NCBI GenBank assembly: GCA_013339895.1
Contig: JABACO010000022.1
Span: 1,888,767-1,952,766, forward strand
Reading direction: 5' to 3'
DNA: 64,000 nucleotides
From: Ephydatia muelleri
Lineage: Eukaryota; Porifera; Demospongiae; Spongillida; Spongillidae
Shown here one piece after another: positions 42,248 through 54,059 of this stretch. A model generated the notes under the pieces. The model was not told where the DNA came from and did no database searches. It saw nothing but the letters and a program-made list of their open reading frames with translations. Each line of letters begins with the position of its first letter. Within the stretch, counting starts at the first letter, position 1. The position numbers were made by a program, and so were the translations under genes.

Positions 42248-43891
42248 ATGGCGTCAAAGATCAGGAGAGAGCTGAAAAACGTCGTGTACAACTACACAGA
42301 CGCGGAGGCTATGGTTAGAGAAGCCACCTCGAACGACCCGTGGGGACCCAGCACGGCCATTATGTCGGAATTGGCCGACTATACGTACAATGTTCAAGCC
42401 TACACCCTTGTCATGGGAATGCTGTGGAAGAGGTTGAACGACAGCGGAAAGAATTGGAGGCACGTCTACAAGGCCCTTGTTCTGCTTGAATATATTATAA
42501 AAACAGGGTCCCATCGCGTCGCACAGCAGTGTAAGGACAACTTGTTCTCGATTCAAACTCTGAAAGACTTTCAGTTTATCGATAAGGACGGCAAGGATCA
42601 CGGGGCCAGTGTGAGGGACAAGGCGAAGCAACTCGTAGCGCTCCTTAAGGACGACAAGACGCTGCAAGAGGAACGAGAGCGCGCCATGCATTCCCGCGAA
42701 AAGGTTCACGATGGCACGGGCCACGCCGGGTCGGGGGAAGCACAGGCTCCCAAGGACGCCGCCACTCACGCGGCAGCTGGAACTGGTGGGAAGAAGGCGG
42801 ACGAGGAACTGCAGTTACAGCTTGCGCTGAAAATGTCAAAAGAGCAGGCTGAGAAAGACGCAGCCCTGTTGAAAGAGGAGGAAGAGAGTTTGAAAGTGGC
42901 CATCGCTCTGAGCCAAGCGGAGGTCCATAAGAAAGAAGAGGACGCGGCACCGTCCCAGAACAACAATCTCCTACTGGATCTCGATTTTTCGACCCCGGCA
43001 CCTACCGAAAGTCACGCCGACGACCCGTGGGGGGTCGCTACCGCTTCAGCACCACCACCCCCTTCGTACGACTCGCTCCCCTCAGGCACCTCGAACGATC
43101 CCTGGGCGCAACCGTTTATGTCCAACCCCTGGGAGGCGTTCGGCGAGAGCTCTGCCACTGTGAATCCATTTGAATCCACCCCCACCCTCGTCCCCAGCGT
43201 TACCGGGGATTCTACCAAAGGAGCGGGCAAGAGCCGCGTGGAGGAGAGCTTCCTTGGGTCCAATGCTGCTGGTCTCGTCGACTTGGATTCCCTACTTGCT
43301 CCCCTTCCTCCCCCAGTGACACAACCCATATCCAACCCTTTTGGCATGCCGGCACAGAAAGCGAATAACCCCTTTGCGACCAAAGCCCCTGCCCCTTCCC
43401 TGGTGGAGCTGGCTGGAGGGAGCAAGCCTGCAGCGTACAACACAGGAAGCGATCTCCTTCCTCCCACCCTCATCCCCATCTTGCCATCAAACCAGAGTCT
43501 CTTTGCCACACCATCTCAGGGCAGTCTATTGTTCAATACCACAACACCAGCGGCACCGTCTCAGGGTAGCCTCTTCAATACAGCACCCGTTCAAGGTAAC
43601 CTATTTGGCACCTCTACACCCATGGCACCACAGACTAACGCCTTCAATAAGACTCCTGCTGTGGCCACCCAAGGTGTAGCGTTCAACACGGCTCCCATGG
43701 TACCTACTCAGAATTCCATGTTTGGTGTGGCGCCAGCCCAGAATTCCATGTTTGGTGTGTCGCCAGTCCAGAATTCCATGTTTGGTGTCGCTCCGACACA
43801 GAATGGGATGTTTGGCACCATCCCAGCCCAACCCCAAGCCCAGCAACAACCCTTTGCTCAGAATAACGCGCTGTTCAACCCTTTCAGCTAA
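42248..43891 (+). CDS. EPN: Epsin, clathrin endocytic adaptor
   Basis: Intronless, 547 residues, start MASKIRRELKNVVYNYTDAE. The ENTH domain (about 5-140) binds PtdIns(4,5)P2: AMVREATSNDPWGPSTAIM, MLWKRLNDSGKNWRHVYKAL, LLEYIIKTGSHRVAQQ. Two ubiquitin-interacting motifs follow (DEELQLQLALKMSKEQAEKD and EESLKVAIALSQAEV). AP2-binding DPW/NPW motifs (DDPWG, NDPWAQ, SNPWEAF), clathrin-box-like LVDLDSLL and EH-domain-binding NPF motifs (VNPFES, SNPFGM, NNPFAT, terminal FNPFS) are all present. The C-terminal region has short repeats of PAQNSMFGV type. Epsin orthologues usually have introns; their absence here suggests intron loss or retro-copying, but the frame is intact. Its start is 179 bp from the FAM47E-like start and its stop 151 bp before EXOSC1. 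Confidence 0.97.
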   Translation: MASKIRRELKNVVYNYTDAEAMVREATSNDPWGPSTAIMSELADYTYNVQAYTLVMGMLWKRLNDSGKNWRHVYKALVLLEYIIKTGSHRVAQQCKDNLFSIQTLKDFQFIDKDGKDHGASVRDKAKQLVALLKDDKTLQEERERAMHSREKVHDGTGHAGSGEAQAPKDAATHAAAGTGGKKADEELQLQLALKMSKEQAEKDAALLKEEEESLKVAIALSQAEVHKKEEDAAPSQNNNLLLDLDFSTPAPTESHADDPWGVATASAPPPPSYDSLPSGTSNDPWAQPFMSNPWEAFGESSATVNPFESTPTLVPSVTGDSTKGAGKSRVEESFLGSNAAGLVDLDSLLAPLPPPVTQPISNPFGMPAQKANNPFATKAPAPSLVELAGGSKPAAYNTGSDLLPPTLIPILPSNQSLFATPSQGSLLFNTTTPAAPSQGSLFNTAPVQGNLFGTSTPMAPQTNAFNKTPAVATQGVAFNTAPMVPTQNSMFGVAPAQNSMFGVSPVQNSMFGVAPTQNGMFGTIPAQPQAQQQPFAQNNALFNPFS

Positions 43892-44042
43892 GCAGTATTT
43901 TCTCTGTATATATTTTGTTTAGATCTTTTATTGTGGAGTGAAACTTTTAACTGTATAACGGTTTGTTTATGTTTGCATCTGATATCCAAAAATTATTCAC
44001 TTGGTGCGCAAACGTGTGCGGACGTGTCGGATTTTGTTACGC

Positions 44043-44633
44043 ATGGCGGCGGTTACAAATGGTGAGGCGGTTGTGCCGGGAGATCGGCTGTGTCTTACAT
44101 CGGATTTCTGCGGCGGAGAAGGGACACTGACTAGGCATGGGAGCGTGTATTCGACTCTGACTGGAACTGTGCGCACAGACTTCAGTCATACACCCATCGC
44201 GCAAATTTCCGTTGATCGCAAGAAGAGGCTACATCACGTGCCTAAAGAGGGTGCAGTAGTCGTATGCAAGATTCTGAACGTAACGCAGCGACAAGCGAAG
44301 GCGAAAATACTAAGTGTAAATGGAAAAGTACTGCCCGACCAACTGCGTGGAGTTATTCGCAAGGAGGACGTGCGTTCAACAGAAAGAGACAGCGTGGACA
44401 TGTTTAACTCCTTCAGACCGGGTGACTTTGTTCGCGCTCGAGTGATATCGCTTGGAGACAATCAAGGATACACCTTGTCCACGGCGGAAAACGAATTAGG
44501 TGTTTTGCTGGGCACAAGCGACAACGGTGGACTACTGTTCCCTACAAGTTGGTGTGATATGGAGTGCACCGACAGCCACATTCGAGAGAAAAGGAAGGTT
44601 GCCAAAGTCATTCAGGCTGTACCAGCTCCGTGA
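44043..44633 (+). CDS. EXOSC1: Exosome complex component CSL4
   Basis: Intronless, 196 residues, start MAAVTNGEAVVPGDRLC. EXOSC1 is a cap subunit of the RNA exosome. The N-terminal domain contains PGDRLCLTSDFCGGEGTLTR and HGSVYSTLTG. The S1 RNA-binding domain runs VPKEGAVVVCKILNVTQRQA, DQLRGVIRKEDVR, FRPGDFVRARVISLGD, GYTLSTAENELGV. The C-terminal zinc-ribbon remnant is FPTSWCDMECTDSHIREKRK followed by VAKV. Length matches family members (about 195). It lies 151 bp after epsin on the same strand and converges with UBE3A (147 bp between stops). Confidence 0.96.
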   Translation: MAAVTNGEAVVPGDRLCLTSDFCGGEGTLTRHGSVYSTLTGTVRTDFSHTPIAQISVDRKKRLHHVPKEGAVVVCKILNVTQRQAKAKILSVNGKVLPDQLRGVIRKEDVRSTERDSVDMFNSFRPGDFVRARVISLGDNQGYTLSTAENELGVLLGTSDNGGLLFPTSWCDMECTDSHIREKRKVAKVIQAVPAP

Positions 44634-44780
44634 ATCAACCAACCCAATGTTTTCGATTGCATGAGAATGGATACAAATCTCACTGAACACAACTGCACGC
44701 GTGTAAATTTCGTGTGATGTGAAAACGAAAATGCACATAAGTAGAACGGCTGTGGTATACGGTGAGAGATTTTAAAGTCA

Positions 44781-45122
44781 TTAGATCATTCCAAACCCCT
44801 TGGCATACGAAATAGCCTTTGATAGTCTCTCTTTTAGTTTTTCCTTTGAGGAATACTCGCACAGCATCAAGGCATTGAAGCACGTGTGGGCTGTTGGCAA
44901 CCTGTTGACAACAGACAGGTAGAGAGAGTACACTAAATGTCCACACTCTTCAAACACCAAACTTAACCTGTCTGAGTCTGGTCCATTCTTAACAATGACA
45001 AATCTTAGTTTAGACAGTCCTCCAATTGGAATTCTGTCAGAACCAGTGACAAATGCAAGAAGCTGTTTCTTCTGTGTAACGTTAAATTCCCTCACTATTT
45101 CCCAGAAGTTGCTAAAATGCAT

Positions 45123-45156
<34 letters not shown>

Positions 45157-48100
45157 ATGGAGTTATAAAATGCACCATGTCCATCAAGAACCCATACCTG
45201 ACCACTGGGTGCTCTCTTGTGAAGCCATCATAGCGAGTACTCTGCTCAAGAGCATCAAAGTCCCATTCCTGGGGGATCAGAAATCCACAGACTTGTAGAA
45301 CCACACCTCAATAACTCTGCTCTCTCTTTCACCACTCACATTGCTGCCACACACCAGAAGCTCCACCTCTTCTGCTGTGAACAGGTCTGCTAGATGGCTC
45401 TCTCTCATCACAATATCAAAACCGCTCTTAAAGGCACCAAAACTCTTCTCAATACTGCTGTTGAGTAGCCAGTCTGTATACAGATCAACAAATTCCTACG
45501 CACATAATGGTAGAGGATGTTAACTGATACCATGACGTCAGGCACAACACACCTTCCTGTTCTCCTTGGTCACTGGAATGGTGTCCCCATTCTCCTTCAG
45601 GTTGTGTGTGTGCACAGATCCAAACATGTCTGTTGACACTTGGAAGGTGAGCATGAAGTGTGACTCCATGTCCTCATCCTGTGCCTCAGGGTCCCACTCC
45701 ATCAAACTCTGCAGAGCACGAGCTATTTGCTGACAGAAGCAAACACGTGTGTGTGTATCGCAAAATAGATCAGAGAAGGGAAATGCAAACACGCTGTTTA
45801 CACATCCACATAATCACCTTCACTCCCACAAACAAGCATGCACAAGCATTCACATAACACCCTCATACGACTACCAATAACTTACAGACATACAACTTAA
45901 TAACTCACTGGGTGAGAAGAGTAAAGATCTTCAAAAACCACCTGACACCCAATCAGCTTGCGATAGATCACAACAGGAAAGCGTATGTCCAAGATGATGT
46001 TGTTGTATATGGCCAGGCCCAACAGAAGCCCAATCAGCTTGTATTGGTCCTCTGTTTCTAATGTCGTGGGATTGAACCAATGGTGTCTGGTCTCCTCATC
46101 AAATACAAACACCCCTGGATCAGAAGGATAGTTAAATAATAATCATAATAATATAGGTGGAGAGATAAAGACAAGGATAAAAGGATAAAAGTGAATGTGC
46201 ATAATATAAGGAACAGGACATCCAAAGGCAGTGTGCAACAGCTCAAAACAAATCTACCATTCATGGGGTCAAAGACTTTTTCCACAACAAGCTGGAACAA
46301 CTCTTTTTGGAGACCACCTTCATCGATCCCTTCTTCTCCTTTGAATTCTACCCTGAGCTGTTTTCTAAGGTCGATTGGATTAAGGTCTGCAATTGCTCCA
46401 AGCTGTGTAGAACGTGTAATAGCAAACAGTTACACAGATGCATTGGTCAGTGTGACTGAGACTGCATTAGAACACACCCACACAAGCACAGACAATCACA
46501 CATGTTTTGTTGACACTTATGTCATAACCAGTGATGCAACACTACTGATTCGATAGAGCCCTCTTCTGTCTACTAGTGTGTATCCTAGTGACTCCGAAAA
46601 TCACAGTATCCCCCACCCACCCCCCTTAGGCACATAACAGATGGCTGACCAAAGCATGTGAGAGATGGCTGACCAAGCATGTGACCGCATCACACACACA
46701 TAACTGATGGCTCACCAAGCATGTGACCACACCACACACATAACTGATGGCTCACCAAGCATGTGACCACACACATAATTGATGGCTGGCCATGCATGTG
46801 ACCATACACATAATTGATGGCTGGCCATGCATGTGACCCCACACATAACTGATGGCTGGCCATGCATGTGACCACACACATAACTGATGGCTGAGTTCAT
46901 GCAGCCCAAGGTCAGTTTCAGTTTGTATATGGGCACTATATAATGCAGATTTACATGAAGTACTCTTGAAAAGGAGTCTATTGTGGTAAGAGACCACACC
47001 TCTCCCAAGTTTGCATATTAATGGATGGTGGCCCAATGGCAATATGAACACATGGCTCCGCTCACACTGTTTTAAATCATGATGATGTAATCTCTTAATT
47101 CAGGTTTCTGTTGCCCCACCCAAGGCACTTCATGTGCAGAAATATCTACACAACTATCCACAGTTCACTAAATAGTTACAGACATCTCAGTTAAAAGTAA
47201 TGGCCATAGAATCTTACAGACATGTGATCATTACGCATAGCCACATATGGGTTGTGACATCACATCTAACTAATACTTGCACATTCCTGCACCAACACAT
47301 TGGATGAACCGAGTGTTTCAATCATTCTTAACAGTTTCAGCTCATTGCATACGCACTACAACAATAACAAACTAGCCCACTAAGTAACTTACAAAATGAA
47401 ATGTTTTGACAGAACACCTCTCACACACACTGTGGGCTTTCACACGTTTACCATACTAGCTTCATAAGGTCAACAGGTCACAGTGTACCTTCAATATTGC
47501 CCCTTCAATCCATATGTATGACTGCCATACAACTCAACAAACCACACTTGCTCAAAAGAATACCAACATTTATACCACCTCCCCCCTCCCCAAACACTGA
47601 AATCCTACTCCTAGGCATGAATGATGTCAAATTCCCCTACACCTCCCTTTAGGCTTGTTGGACAATAATACAGCCCCTTCCCTAATGCTCAATCCACCCT
47701 CTCTCTTTCCCAAGCAGACAATACAGCCTCACAACCAATGGGATAATGTAACATTCACCTAAATCCTCCCCACCCACTCTCCCAAAGTAGTGTTACACTC
47801 AGTTGGCCTGTGGAAAACCCTCCACACTCCAGTGTTCAATGACACAACCCTCCACACTCCAGTGTTCAATGACACAACCCTCCACACTCCAGTGTTCAAT
47901 GACACAACCTCCACACTCCAGTGTTCAATGACACAACCCTCCACACTCCAGTGTTCAATGACACAACCTCTGCACTCCTGTGTTCAATGACACAACCCTC
48001 CACACTCCAGTGTTCAATGACACAACCCTCCATACTCCAGTGTTCAATGACACAACCTCCACACTCCAGTGTTCAATGACACAACCACCACACTCCAGTG

Positions 48101-48517
48101 TTCAATGACACAACCCTCTACACTCCAGTGTTCAATAACACAACCCTCCACACTCCAAATTCACTCTCAAGACCCACTTTGCCCCTCTAGACGCACTTTG
48201 CACTATATCAGGTCCACCTTTGGAACCACCCCAGGACCAGCCACCACATTTTGAAACCATTTTCCAGACCACAAGAGGAAGAACCTAAGGACACCTTAAC
48301 CTTATAACTCCATTCTGATGCTCTACAACAAAGTCCAGCACTATCACAAACATGAGTATTCACATTCACGTCTCCTCCCTCCCCCCAGCCTCCTCCCTTC
48401 CTACAATACACCCACTCTGCCATCATCATAAACAACAACCCTAACCACACATCCAAATAAGGTGCACACTTTATCACTGGGGGTGTGACTAGTCTAATTA
48501 TTCCGCCTCCCCATCAT

Positions 48518-48549
<32 letters not shown>

Positions 48550-50513
48550 ACCTGAGCAAGCGTGTCACCCAACACGTTCTCCCTGTCGATCTGGAGCAGG
48601 AGGAAGGGCAGGTCGGGCACGCCCGTCATCACAGCATGCATCAGCGTCCTGTGTCTCTCATTGATCATGCTGTAGATGTTGTCCCTCAACAGCTTCTCCA
48701 TCTTGTTGGCACAGCTGAGGACGTACGGGTACTGCAGGAAGGCGAACTCCTTCTCCCCGTGAGGCCCCACTTGCACGTCATACTGGTAGTCCAGGGCCAT
48801 CTGGAGCCTGCGATTCAGCTCCTCGTTCACGAAATCAGACAGCGGGATAAGCGTCTTTATGGCGTTGGCCGGGTGAACCCCGAGGGCTAGCACCATCTGC
48901 ATGTACTCTGACTCGCCCGCCCACATGAACTCGGGCTTGGGTTGGGCCACGCTGCTGCAGAGCACCGGGCTCATCTTGTGCACGAAGCCGGCCCGCTTGC
49001 TTGCCACCAGATTGGCGAAGAAGAACAGCATGAGGGTCTTGGTGGAGGAGACGATGCAGCCGTCGTAGTAGATGGAGGAGAGGCGAAAGTGGTCAGTGTC
49101 CTCTTGGAGGAGGAGGAGGCGAAGGGTTATTGCCTGCTGCAGTGAGGACACCAGCTGCTGGAGCTCATTGCTCGGGAGTGCTGAGTACCACTGGACAAGG
49201 GCTAGTTTCCTCTTCAGTGGGAGCTCGGCCATCTCGGTCAAGAACCTACCCAGCACGGGAAGGAACTCTGGGCTCTGGAGGTCTGGGTTTGAGAGGAACA
49301 CAATAAAGTGGTTCAAAGAGGAGCTGAAGGAAGGGGAGTGACTGATCCTTAGTCTTCTTAGACCACTGCAGTACATGTCCATTGCGTTGAGCAGAGCGTT
49401 CTGGATGCTGTCTACCTGTAGTGAGGACAGTGTTCTGTAGAATGTCTGTGCTGCCTTCAGGTCGACGGTTATGCCCTCATCTGTGCTGCTACTACTGTCT
49501 GCTGGGGGCAGCGAGAACAGTGAGTTGATTGTACTTGGTTCACTGAATGATTTGTAGATCAGTGAGGTCAGTTCCTTGTAGTCTCCAGTAACCCGGGATC
49601 TCTGCAACAGAAGTGTGAAGCTTTCTTGGTGCACTGGGACATGAGACGGGGGTGGAGAAAGAGAGAAAGGGATGAGGGCTGTAAGTGAGAACAGCGCAAT
49701 ATATGGACGATGGAATGCATGAAGAACGCAAACGTAAAGGGAAGGGAAGAAAATATGTTGGTGAGAGAATGGTATGTGGTTGGGTAGAATTAGGGACAAA
49801 AACATGGGATGAGGAGGAATACTACCAATGTAAGCCAAGAGGCGTTGATAAGGTACAGTAACTGGGACGAAACAGGAGTGTAGCGCAAACAGTGACTTTG
49901 GTGGTGATGGTGGGAAGCTAAACCCGCTTATGTAAACTATGCACTAACCCAGGCTTGCTTCAGAAGGGGACGAGGACGTGACTGATGGAACATACGGTAG
50001 AGTGGCAAGCCGACCACTTGAACTCGCACTAGTCCCCGTTGAAGAGCTTTCCAGCTGAACGCCAGCCATGTCACAGGCCGCGCCAATATTCAAAGAAGGA
50101 ATCAAATCTGATGAATCCATTGGTTCTTGTTCATTTGAAGTCTCTCTTGACGATACGGACGCGGTTGCAGCGTTCAAAACTCCATTCTGACCGTGAACGT
50201 CACTTTGAGAGTTAACACAAAACTTGGACGAACCCTCCTTCACTAGCAACACCGCTTCCGCCGCGGCCTCGTTTGGATTTCGCTGCTTCTTGCTACCAGT
50301 TGCACAAAACGGGTTACTGCAAGTTACGCTGCCGCAGCCTCGGGTCAGCTGATAGAAGTACCGCTGAATCAGACCCTCTAGCGTGTTTCCTCTGGTAGGG
50401 GTACAAACGGGTGTACCCACTTTAAAGTTGAGCGGACCACACCCAATTTTCGAACTCTTCACAAACAGTTTACAGCCTCGGGCTCACCTTAACGAAGACG
50501 CTTTGGTTGCCAT
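44781..50513 (-). CDS. UBE3A: HECT ubiquitin ligase UBE3A (E6AP)
   Basis: A 26-nt first exon (50488-50513, MATKASSL) joins in frame after a 96-bp intron to 50391 downwards. The AZUL zinc domain follows: [27 protein letters not shown] and Cys downstream. Large exons lie at about 49950-50391 and 48552-49600. HECT exons lie at 46257-46403, 45910-46110, 45552-45730, 45330-45490, about 45180-45270, 44970-45120 and 44781-44901. Seen: [95 protein letters not shown] (catalytic Cys in HTCFN) and the C-terminus [10 protein letters not shown]. It transfers ubiquitin from an E2 to targets. The intron at 46404-48551 is long and full of minisatellites. The donor after the 48552 exon runs straight into a G tract. 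Confidence 0.95.
45123..45155. repeat. 33-bp poly(G) (poly(C) in UBE3A transcript)
   Basis: An uninterrupted run of 33 G on the + strand. In the UBE3A transcript it is poly(C) placed directly before the acceptor ATGCATTTTAG, so it forms the polypyrimidine tract. Confidence 0.95.
46640..46890. repeat. About 36-bp minisatellite in UBE3A intron
   Basis: Six to seven copies of CATAACTGATGGCTCACCAA followed by GCATGTGACCACAC. Confidence 0.9.
47813..48160. repeat. 30-bp minisatellite in UBE3A intron
   Basis: About 12 copies of CCCTCCACACTCCAGTGTTC then AATGACACAA. Confidence 0.95.
48519..48549. repeat. 31-bp poly(C) at a UBE3A splice donor
   Basis: On the transcribed (minus) strand the exon ends CTCAG and the intron begins GTGGGG with 31 consecutive G, so the tract starts at donor position +3. 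Confidence 0.93.
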
Positions 50514-50642
50514 AGATAATAGGCGTCGTTAAACATCACGTTGCAACATGGCCCAGCGAGGTTGTCATTCACGTGTCATTACGTAACTATCCAGTTATAA
50601 ACGGAGGGAACGACAATAAATTATACTGCACGATGAATTTTG

Positions 50643-53005
50643 CTATCTGTTGATGGAATACACTCTTGCAGTCATATCGTTCGATCCTGTCACAAGTTGC
50701 GTTTCGTTTCTACAAACAAATGAGATAAAACTTTTCTTTACGGCAAACAACCCATATGGCAATATGTGAAGTCAATAAATAAATTTACACAACTTACTTG
50801 GCTACAGCCATATCGAGTACCTCCTCTGAGTGACCAAACCACTGACGCTCACAAGATCCTGACCGGACATCATACAGGCTCACCACTCCACACAGATCAG
50901 CCACATACACAACAGGTGATGTATCCGAACTGTGAATACATACAATTCCTCCTTCCTGTAGTGATTAGTTAATTTACCAACAGAACTAGATACAACTTTT
51001 TCCATTTCTCTCCAAAAAAAGATGGGCCTGACCATGCAGACAGAGGTCAGAGCAGCTCACTCACTTGGTGCTCTCTTAATAGAAACAAGCATACAGAAGT
51101 TACATGTAAAGGTTACCTCCGGAGTTCTGCACTGCTGTCTCAGCTTCTGTGTGGACAGATCCCACACACCAAGCACACCACTCAAAGATCCAGTCAGTGC
51201 AACAGGCAAGCTACAAAGGGGAGGAGGAGGAAGGAAAACATGAGAAGACCAGAGATGTGTTGAGTTAGAAAATGCCTTGCTGTGTCCAGACCTTGTTGAG
51301 AAGGCAACAGCCTCCACTGGCATCTGCTCCTCACCACTGGAACCCTCTGACGCATCAAAGGTAGCCAAGACCTACCATTAAAGAGGAACAGTAAGGTGCA
51401 CATCTCAAGAGGGGGTGGAGTGAGTTAAGTTCCTAGAGGCCCCACCTTTCCGGTGCCACCATTGGTCAGCTTTGCAGTGGCATCTTCAGAGCCAGTTAGG
51501 AGGAGGTTCCCATCACTGTTGCTAACCATGCAGGTAATGCACGATGTATGGGCCAAGTGCCCTTAGAGACAAGCAATAGAAGAGGTGGGAAAAATGAGTG
51601 GGGGTGGAGGGGAGGGAGAAGGGAGAGTGGGGGGTAGGGAGATGATGGGTGGGAGAAGGAAAAGAGAAGAGAATATTCAGAAGGCCATTATAACACACCA
51701 GTCCTACCTGACACCTCAGGGATGGCACGTGCTTCCTTGAGGTCCCACAATTGCACAGCTCCATCTTCATATCCAAACGCCGCACATTTCCCTTTTTGGT
51801 ACACCAATTACTTGCATTCTCACAAACACTTTGCCAGCCAGACCGAAAACTCACCTTGTGAGAGTATTGCCACACAAGTGTTCCTTCCACAGTGCCTCTC
51901 AAAGGTCTTGCAGTCACCAGAAGGTACCTTCCACATCCAGCCAGTTCCATCTGCTGTCCCTGCGAGAAGGACATGTGCTTGTGGATGCCATTGTGTCCAC
52001 TGCAAGAAGGGAAGAGAGGGGAGTAGTAGTATATATAAATAGAATGGGAGCAGAAGAATGACTCATTGATAAGGGAGTGAAGGTGGTAGGTGATTAGGGT
52101 GTATGTGTGTGATGCAGGTGAAAAATGAAACCACTGTGCGAGGTTGTTAAAACAAAGCATAGAATGGAAGGGCAGTAGTGAAGTGCAGGGAGCCGAGATC
52201 TCTTTAGTTTGCTGACCTCCAGGTCCCCACACTCAAAAGACCACTTGAGTTCACCAGTAGATGCATCCCACACTTGGATAGTTCCTGCCATGTCAGCAGT
52301 GGACACATACTTGCCATCATAGCTGAATCCTGTACAGGTCACCGAGTCCTTGTGACCTACAGAAAATACAAAAACGGCCGCTTGTACACAAGTACGGAAC
52401 CACATTTCTAACCAAGGACCAAGAACGGATGTATTATCAAAATGAGGCAACAAAGTAATGTGATACATTATGATTTAGTGAAAAAAATTATCAACGTATA
52501 AAGGAACTAGGCCGCTGCCTTGTGCGCGTGACCACTGACGTGTCAACGTCCCTCACCTTTACACTCGAACAGGATGGTCCCGTCCTCCGGCTTCCACACG
52601 TAAGCACGGTCGTCTTCCCCTCCACTGCACACAAGCGCGCCGGCAGGATTCATGGCGACGGAGAACACTGCGCCTGCGCGTACACCACAAAACGCTTGAC
52701 ACTCTTCCATCAAGAAGCGCCCGCCTGGCTGTTAACCTGTGTGCTGCCTGAAGCAGTACAACGAGTCGTCCTGCGTCATCCTGTCCTCGTCCCCCTCCTC
52801 TACTTCTTCTTCTGGCATTCGTAGCTCTTCCTCAGCGCCCGTCATATTATCGGCTGTGTATCCATAGACACGCCAGCGAATAAATATTTTTTATGAACGC
52901 ATTGCCCCAACACGTACAGTAGTCTTGGAGATCATCTTCATCCCCCTCTCCGTCTTCCAAAACCTCCTCGTAGACAATGTCGTCTTCAATCTCGTCCTCC
53001 TCCAT
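50643..53005 (-). CDS. AAMP: AAMP, WD40-repeat protein
   Basis: AAMP (angio-associated migratory cell protein) is a conserved WD40 protein. Start MEEDEIEDDIVYEEVLEDGE at 53005 (acidic N-terminus). Exons continue through 52918, DNMTGAEEELRMPEEEVEEG, AVFSVAMNPAGALVCSGGED, DRAYVWKPEDGTILF, HKDSVTCTGFSYDGKYVSTA, DMAGTIQVWDASTGELKWSF, WTQWHPQAHVLLAGTADGTG, WMWKVPSGDCKTFERH, LLTGSEDATAKL and VLDMAVAK. The last exon (50643-50709) gives TQLVTGSNDMTARVYSI and TAG. About eight WD repeats are expected and most can be traced. It ends 129 bp upstream of the UBE3A start on the same strand. Confidence 0.93.
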
Positions 53006-53323
53006 CCTACACGTGGGTAATACAATAAATTAATTTTGTTAGACGTTATTATTAATTATTGAAATACAGGATACAATAATGAGAATAAATTATTATTATT
53101 ATAATACACAATCAATGGTCTAAATAAATGCACCTTAATTATAGTAAAGTCACCTATAACTATAAATCCACACTCACACCTCAACCCCCCTCCTCCAAAT
53201 CAATTTTGTTATTGAAAAATATATAATTATTAAAACACAGCGGAGGCGCGTATACCAGGTGTCCACGAAACATAACAGCCGAGTATGCATGATGCGTGAC
53301 GTGCAGTATGGATATGTCGACGT

Positions 53324-53971
53324 TCAGTCATCTGAGTCACTATCTTCTGTCCGACCTCGAATAGTCTTCTTAGCCTCTGCGCCTACAATCGTCTTCTTGG
53401 GCCTTTGAGCTGTAGGCGGCTCTAAAATGTTTCCGCTATAGTCGATAATGCCACAGCTACCCAACCTCCACTCCAGAACCTCTGTTGTAAAATCATCATG
53501 GCCTCCGAGCTCGTCGAATCCTTTTATGTAGTCTTTGGTCTTCCCGCCAATTACCGAGGCAATGGTGGGGAGGATACGAATGGGTAGCCTTTCGCACAGA
53601 AACGGAGCCCGCTCAACGTTTAATTTCACAAATTTCGTTTCTAAATGCTTGGGGGCGAGGAGAGAGAGATGCTTGTCCACAATCTTGCACCTCAGTGTGG
53701 TGTCACGGTAAAAATGGCACACGACCCTCTCGTTCGCTTTGCATTCCTCGAAGAACTCCTTCTCGCCGGACAGCTCCGTATACTGACCATGACCCTTTTT
53801 CAACCACTCCTCCCTTTGTGAAGCCTCTTTCTTCATTTCCTGCAACCGCTTTTGGCGGAACTCTTCGAGGTCGTCACCCTGTAGCGCATCAAGGCGCTCT
53901 ATCTCGGCATCCAGCTGTTCCTCCACTACTCTAGCCGCCTGCAACAACGCCTGCTCGACCACTTTCGACAT
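53324..53971 (-). CDS. TXNDC9: TXNDC9, phosducin-like thioredoxin-domain protein
   Basis: Intronless, 215 residues, start MSKVVEQALLQAARVVEEQL. TXNDC9/PHLP3 modulates the CCT chaperonin in actin and tubulin folding. An N-terminal helix region has DAEIERLDALQGDDLEEFRQ. The thioredoxin-like domain has RVVCHFYRDTTLRCKIVDKH, LETKFVKLNVERAPFLCERL, RILPTIASVIGGKTKDYIKG and DFTTEVLEWRLGSCGIIDYS. It lacks a CxxC redox pair, as the family does, so it is not an oxidoreductase. The acidic tail is TEDSDSDD. Head to head with UFSP2, 88 bp between start codons. Confidence 0.96.
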   Translation of the reverse strand: MSKVVEQALLQAARVVEEQLDAEIERLDALQGDDLEEFRQKRLQEMKKEASQREEWLKKGHGQYTELSGEKEFFEECKANERVVCHFYRDTTLRCKIVDKHLSLLAPKHLETKFVKLNVERAPFLCERLPIRILPTIASVIGGKTKDYIKGFDELGGHDDFTTEVLEWRLGSCGIIDYSGNILEPPTAQRPKKTIVGAEAKKTIRGRTEDSDSDD

Positions 53972-54059
53972 CCTTGACGCTCCTCCAACCAGAGTGTGCA
54001 CTTATTAGCGAATCCAAACAATCGCGTGACGCTGTAACTAGCCTCGCTCTGTATTAATT
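53972..54059. promoter_or_regulatory. 88-bp bidirectional promoter region, TXNDC9 / UFSP2
   Basis: Two divergent start codons only 88 bp apart. Contains CGCGTGACG and GCCTCGCTC motifs; no TATA box is obvious. Confidence 0.6.

Noticed and set aside
42254-43509. Antisense open frames within the epsin gene
   Set aside because: Shadows of a long GC-rich coding exon; no family features.
46404-48551. Additional genes in the long UBE3A intron
   Set aside because: Only minisatellites and short frames were found; nothing with domain features.
50392-50462. UBE3A start at 50462 with ext. [12 protein letters not shown]
   Set aside because: That start is GTG, and the stretch fits better as a 96-bp intron joining the ATG exon at 50513 in frame.
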